Source: Epiperipatus broadwayi (taxonomy: Eukaryota; Onychophora; Udeonychophora; Euonychophora; Peripatidae). From it: 64,000 bases of DNA. Location of the stretch: assembly GCA_028023455.1 (NCBI GenBank), contig JAQFVV010006255.1, positions 3,782,001-3,846,000 on the forward strand, in the 5' to 3' direction. This document shows, in pieces, positions 61,867 through 64,000 of the stretch. Position numbers and translations under genes: made by a program. Under the pieces are notes generated by a model. That model was not told the DNA's origin and did no database searches. It worked only from the letters and a program-made list of their open reading frames with translations. Numbering within the stretch: the first letter of the stretch is position 1; each line of letters begins with the position of its first letter.

Positions 61867-62788
61867 TACACCTGGGTCTCTTTTTACACGGACTTATTTA
61901 ACACGATTTAGAAGTTACGCGATTCGTGTTTCACCGGAAGTCGACTTCCGATAATGCGCTATTACTTTAAATAATAAATTTCGAGCACTTACGTTATATT
62001 GAAAGTAATAGCACATTATTGGAATTCAACTTTCATCTTAGTAATTTCAATATTTTCAGTGCTTTATAATAGTAAGATTTTATGCAATAATGAAATTAAA
62101 ATCATGATTTCCACATTTTATGTATACACACATTAAATTTTACAAGATTGTAACGTAAATTTGTTCAAACATTGTGTGTGTTAATTTTGCATTTTAAATC
62201 ACATTCTGTTTTTGCTTTTTAAAAAAGAATGTAATCAATTATTAATCATTTAGTGTCCGCAATTTTATTTTTAAAAGGTGAGTAAAAGCAGTGGGCACAA
62301 TTAAAATTGAAAATTAAAGACAAAAATAAGACTATAATTTTTAGTTGTTAGATTAATTACTAATTACGTTGTCACCAGAAAAACATTAACACAACATGAG
62401 AGTGAACTTGGTGCTAGTTGTATTTTCTCTTGTGAAGAATCTGTTTTTTTACCAGCTTGCAAACGAACCTGTTTAACGGCAAATAGCCATAATAATTAAA
62501 ATGTGTATAAAAAATGTAAATAACTGTAAATTATGCATAAAAATATATTGTTTTGAATAAAAGTAAATACTATAGTTAAAAAAAGTTTGTCTTGTATCAA
62601 TTTTTTTCAAATTTGAAATTTTTTATTAGTCTTATTTTATTTCCTAATTTTTTTTTTTGCGCGAATTTTGAAAAATCACAGGCCGCATCCCCCCTTTTTT
62701 AATGTAAGTTACGTCTATTTTTGCATGATTTCATTTGTGCGTGTTTTCTGAGGAACCTATCTATCGCATAAAATGAGACCCAGGTGTA
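61867..62788. mobile_element. Non-autonomous Tc1/mariner-pogo (Tigger-like) element, TA target duplication
   Basis: Terminal inverted repeats cacctgggtctctttttaca (left) and cacctgggtctcattttatg (right, reverse complement) bound 61869-62786, with TA on both sides. Subterminal text (aacacgattt, ttacgcgattcgtgttt) resembles pogo/Tigger ends. An internal inverted repeat lies at 61936-61969 and 62001-62034. There is no transposase frame. Confidence 0.75.
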
Positions 62789-62908
62789 TATAGTTTTGAG
62801 GGCCTATAATCTACCAAAGATGTGTTCGTTCGTAAATTAAAACAAAATTAATACACTGATTGTTAAATTTTAAAAAGGAGTAAATTCTGATAATTTTTTT
62901 TTTACTTA

Positions 62909-63032
62909 TAATATGGGAAGTGACAAAACACTCTTAAATTCATTGTGTTTCTTTTTTCCAGCAATAAATTATAATATGGGAAGTGACAAAAAAGGTTAAG
63001 TTCATTGTGTTTCTTTTTTCCAGCAATAAATT
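62909..63032 (+). repeat. Two ~62-bp tandem copies
   Basis: Copies start ataatatgggaagtgacaaa at 62909 and 62971 and both end in gcaataaatt. Differences are small. Non-coding. Confidence 0.85.
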
Positions 63033-63431
63033 GTTATAATGATAAAAATTTGGAGTCTTTGTGTCACAGAACACGATGCAGTGAATTATTTCCAAGGGTA
63101 CAGAAACCTGCCATCCTGAAAAGTGTTTATTAATGGTCACAATATGATTGTATGCTGCAGACATGAATAAAGTGTAAATATTATATTTATATTTTCCATT
63201 TTTCTGTTAATAAGTTAATCAAAATAAAATAAACTGTAAAATATTGTAATTAATTTTTCCACAGGAATTTTCTTTCTACAATAACAGTAATAAAAAATAA
63301 AATGTAATTATTATATACAATGTTTTCCAGTCAGTATTTTTTTTGTGAGCATTTTTTGGGAGGCCCTGAAACTGTATATTTATCAAAAATACCAGCTGCC
63401 ATCTTGGTTTACTTGAAAACTCACAAGTACT

Positions 63432-64000
63432 AATTATTGTTATTGTTTTTAACTTTAACTTAAATAAAAAAAAATCTGTAAATGTTATAATTATTTTTAA
63501 ATATCATATTAAATTTTTTTTTTTTACAAATATCTTAATAAACAATTTTTGTCTTAATATTTACCATAGCTAATTTATTCATTCACATTTCACAACTATT
63601 AAAAGAATTTGATACTTTAATAAAATCAAATGAAAGTATTTCTAACAAACTTACTTAATTTGCAATTTCGTAAAACCCATTCTTGCTAATAAAACAAGTG
63701 TGTATATGCATATGTCTGTACATTTTATTCAAATTGTATCAAAACAACATTTTTTATACTAAATTGGAAAAAAAAATGATAATAAATAATTATACTTAGA
63801 AAAAAAATCCATCTGTAAATAAAATTATTCCAATTTAATCTACAAATGCCAAATTTCTTAAACTCACAACTATGACATCAACTTTTGTGGATAAATATTT
63901 ATTATTAATTATTTATTAGGCTAGAAATTGTAATACATTTTAAAAAGTAATAAAAGTTTAAGAAAATGAACATTTTATTTTAGAAGACAAACCTATAGTA
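63432..64000. other. Gene-free AT-rich stretch
   Basis: Nothing supported. Confidence 0.6.

Larger units (their letters stand above)
61814..63431. repeat. Foldback repeat hosting a pogo-like insertion
   Basis: The left arm (61814-61868 continued at 62787-62805) and right arm (63361-63431) are diverged reverse complements containing ccaagatggc, tatttttgataaata and agggcct. The left arm is split by the TA-flanked element at 61869-62786, giving the order of events: foldback first, insertion later. No coding. Confidence 0.65.

Noticed and set aside
1-64000. CRISPR arrays, operons, ribosome binding sites, tRNA and rRNA genes
   Set aside because: No spaced repeats, no bacterial gene organisation, no cloverleaf or rRNA sequence found. 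The content is eukaryotic.

Overview
The window is very AT-rich, repeat-dense eukaryotic DNA. The recognisable proteins (hAT transposase, Penelope-like reverse transcriptase with GIY-YIG endonuclease, Ty3/Gypsy Gag-Pol, a LINE 3' fragment) fit an animal genome, most likely an invertebrate; I cannot name the species. I found no convincing host gene. One weak minus-strand exon candidate lies at 15464-15661. The window reads as intergenic or intronic sequence filled by mobile elements.

Layout. 1-1578: 3' part of a decayed hAT (ZBED/SCAND3-type) transposase gene. 4931-9705: several copies of a dispersed repeat (here R1), a Penelope-like element (PLE-A, 6014-8577) made of two head-to-head partial copies, and a LINE fragment nested in it. 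10067-14167: a near-perfect 311-bp palindrome, a multimeric foldback with a 13-bp target duplication, and a TG...CA foldback with a 4-bp duplication. 19907-23206: PLE-B, two head-to-head copies with RT and GIY-YIG coding between TA repeats. 27975-30202: PLE-C, a single 5'-truncated RT plus GIY-YIG element with a hammerhead-like motif at its 3' end. 32136-32936: two small foldbacks. 33095-40697: a young Ty3/Gypsy element with 1.7-kb LTRs. 40959-41475: a hAT miniature element. 43816-45699: two more foldbacks. 56613-57535 and 58660-59354: two inverted composite elements, each with a hammerhead-like motif. 61814-63431: a foldback carrying a TA-flanked pogo/Tigger-like miniature element.

The main pattern is a recurring insertion architecture. 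At least seven insertions consist of a 3' end joined to an inverted, slightly shorter copy of itself. They are flanked by direct repeats of 12-18 bp, or by TA microsatellite, and most have a unique tail on only one side. Coding Penelope-like elements and short non-coding repeats share this form. I infer that the same RT/GIY-YIG machinery inserted both, the non-coding ones being mobilised in trans. Three hammerhead-like motifs lie at 3' ends of such elements.

Coding copies are all broken. Gypsy carries four in-frame stops, all TGA, plus frameshifts mostly in homopolymer runs. PLE-C has two frameshifts, both in homopolymers. PLE-B has a stop at the same codon in both copies. Nothing here can be called an intact autonomous element.
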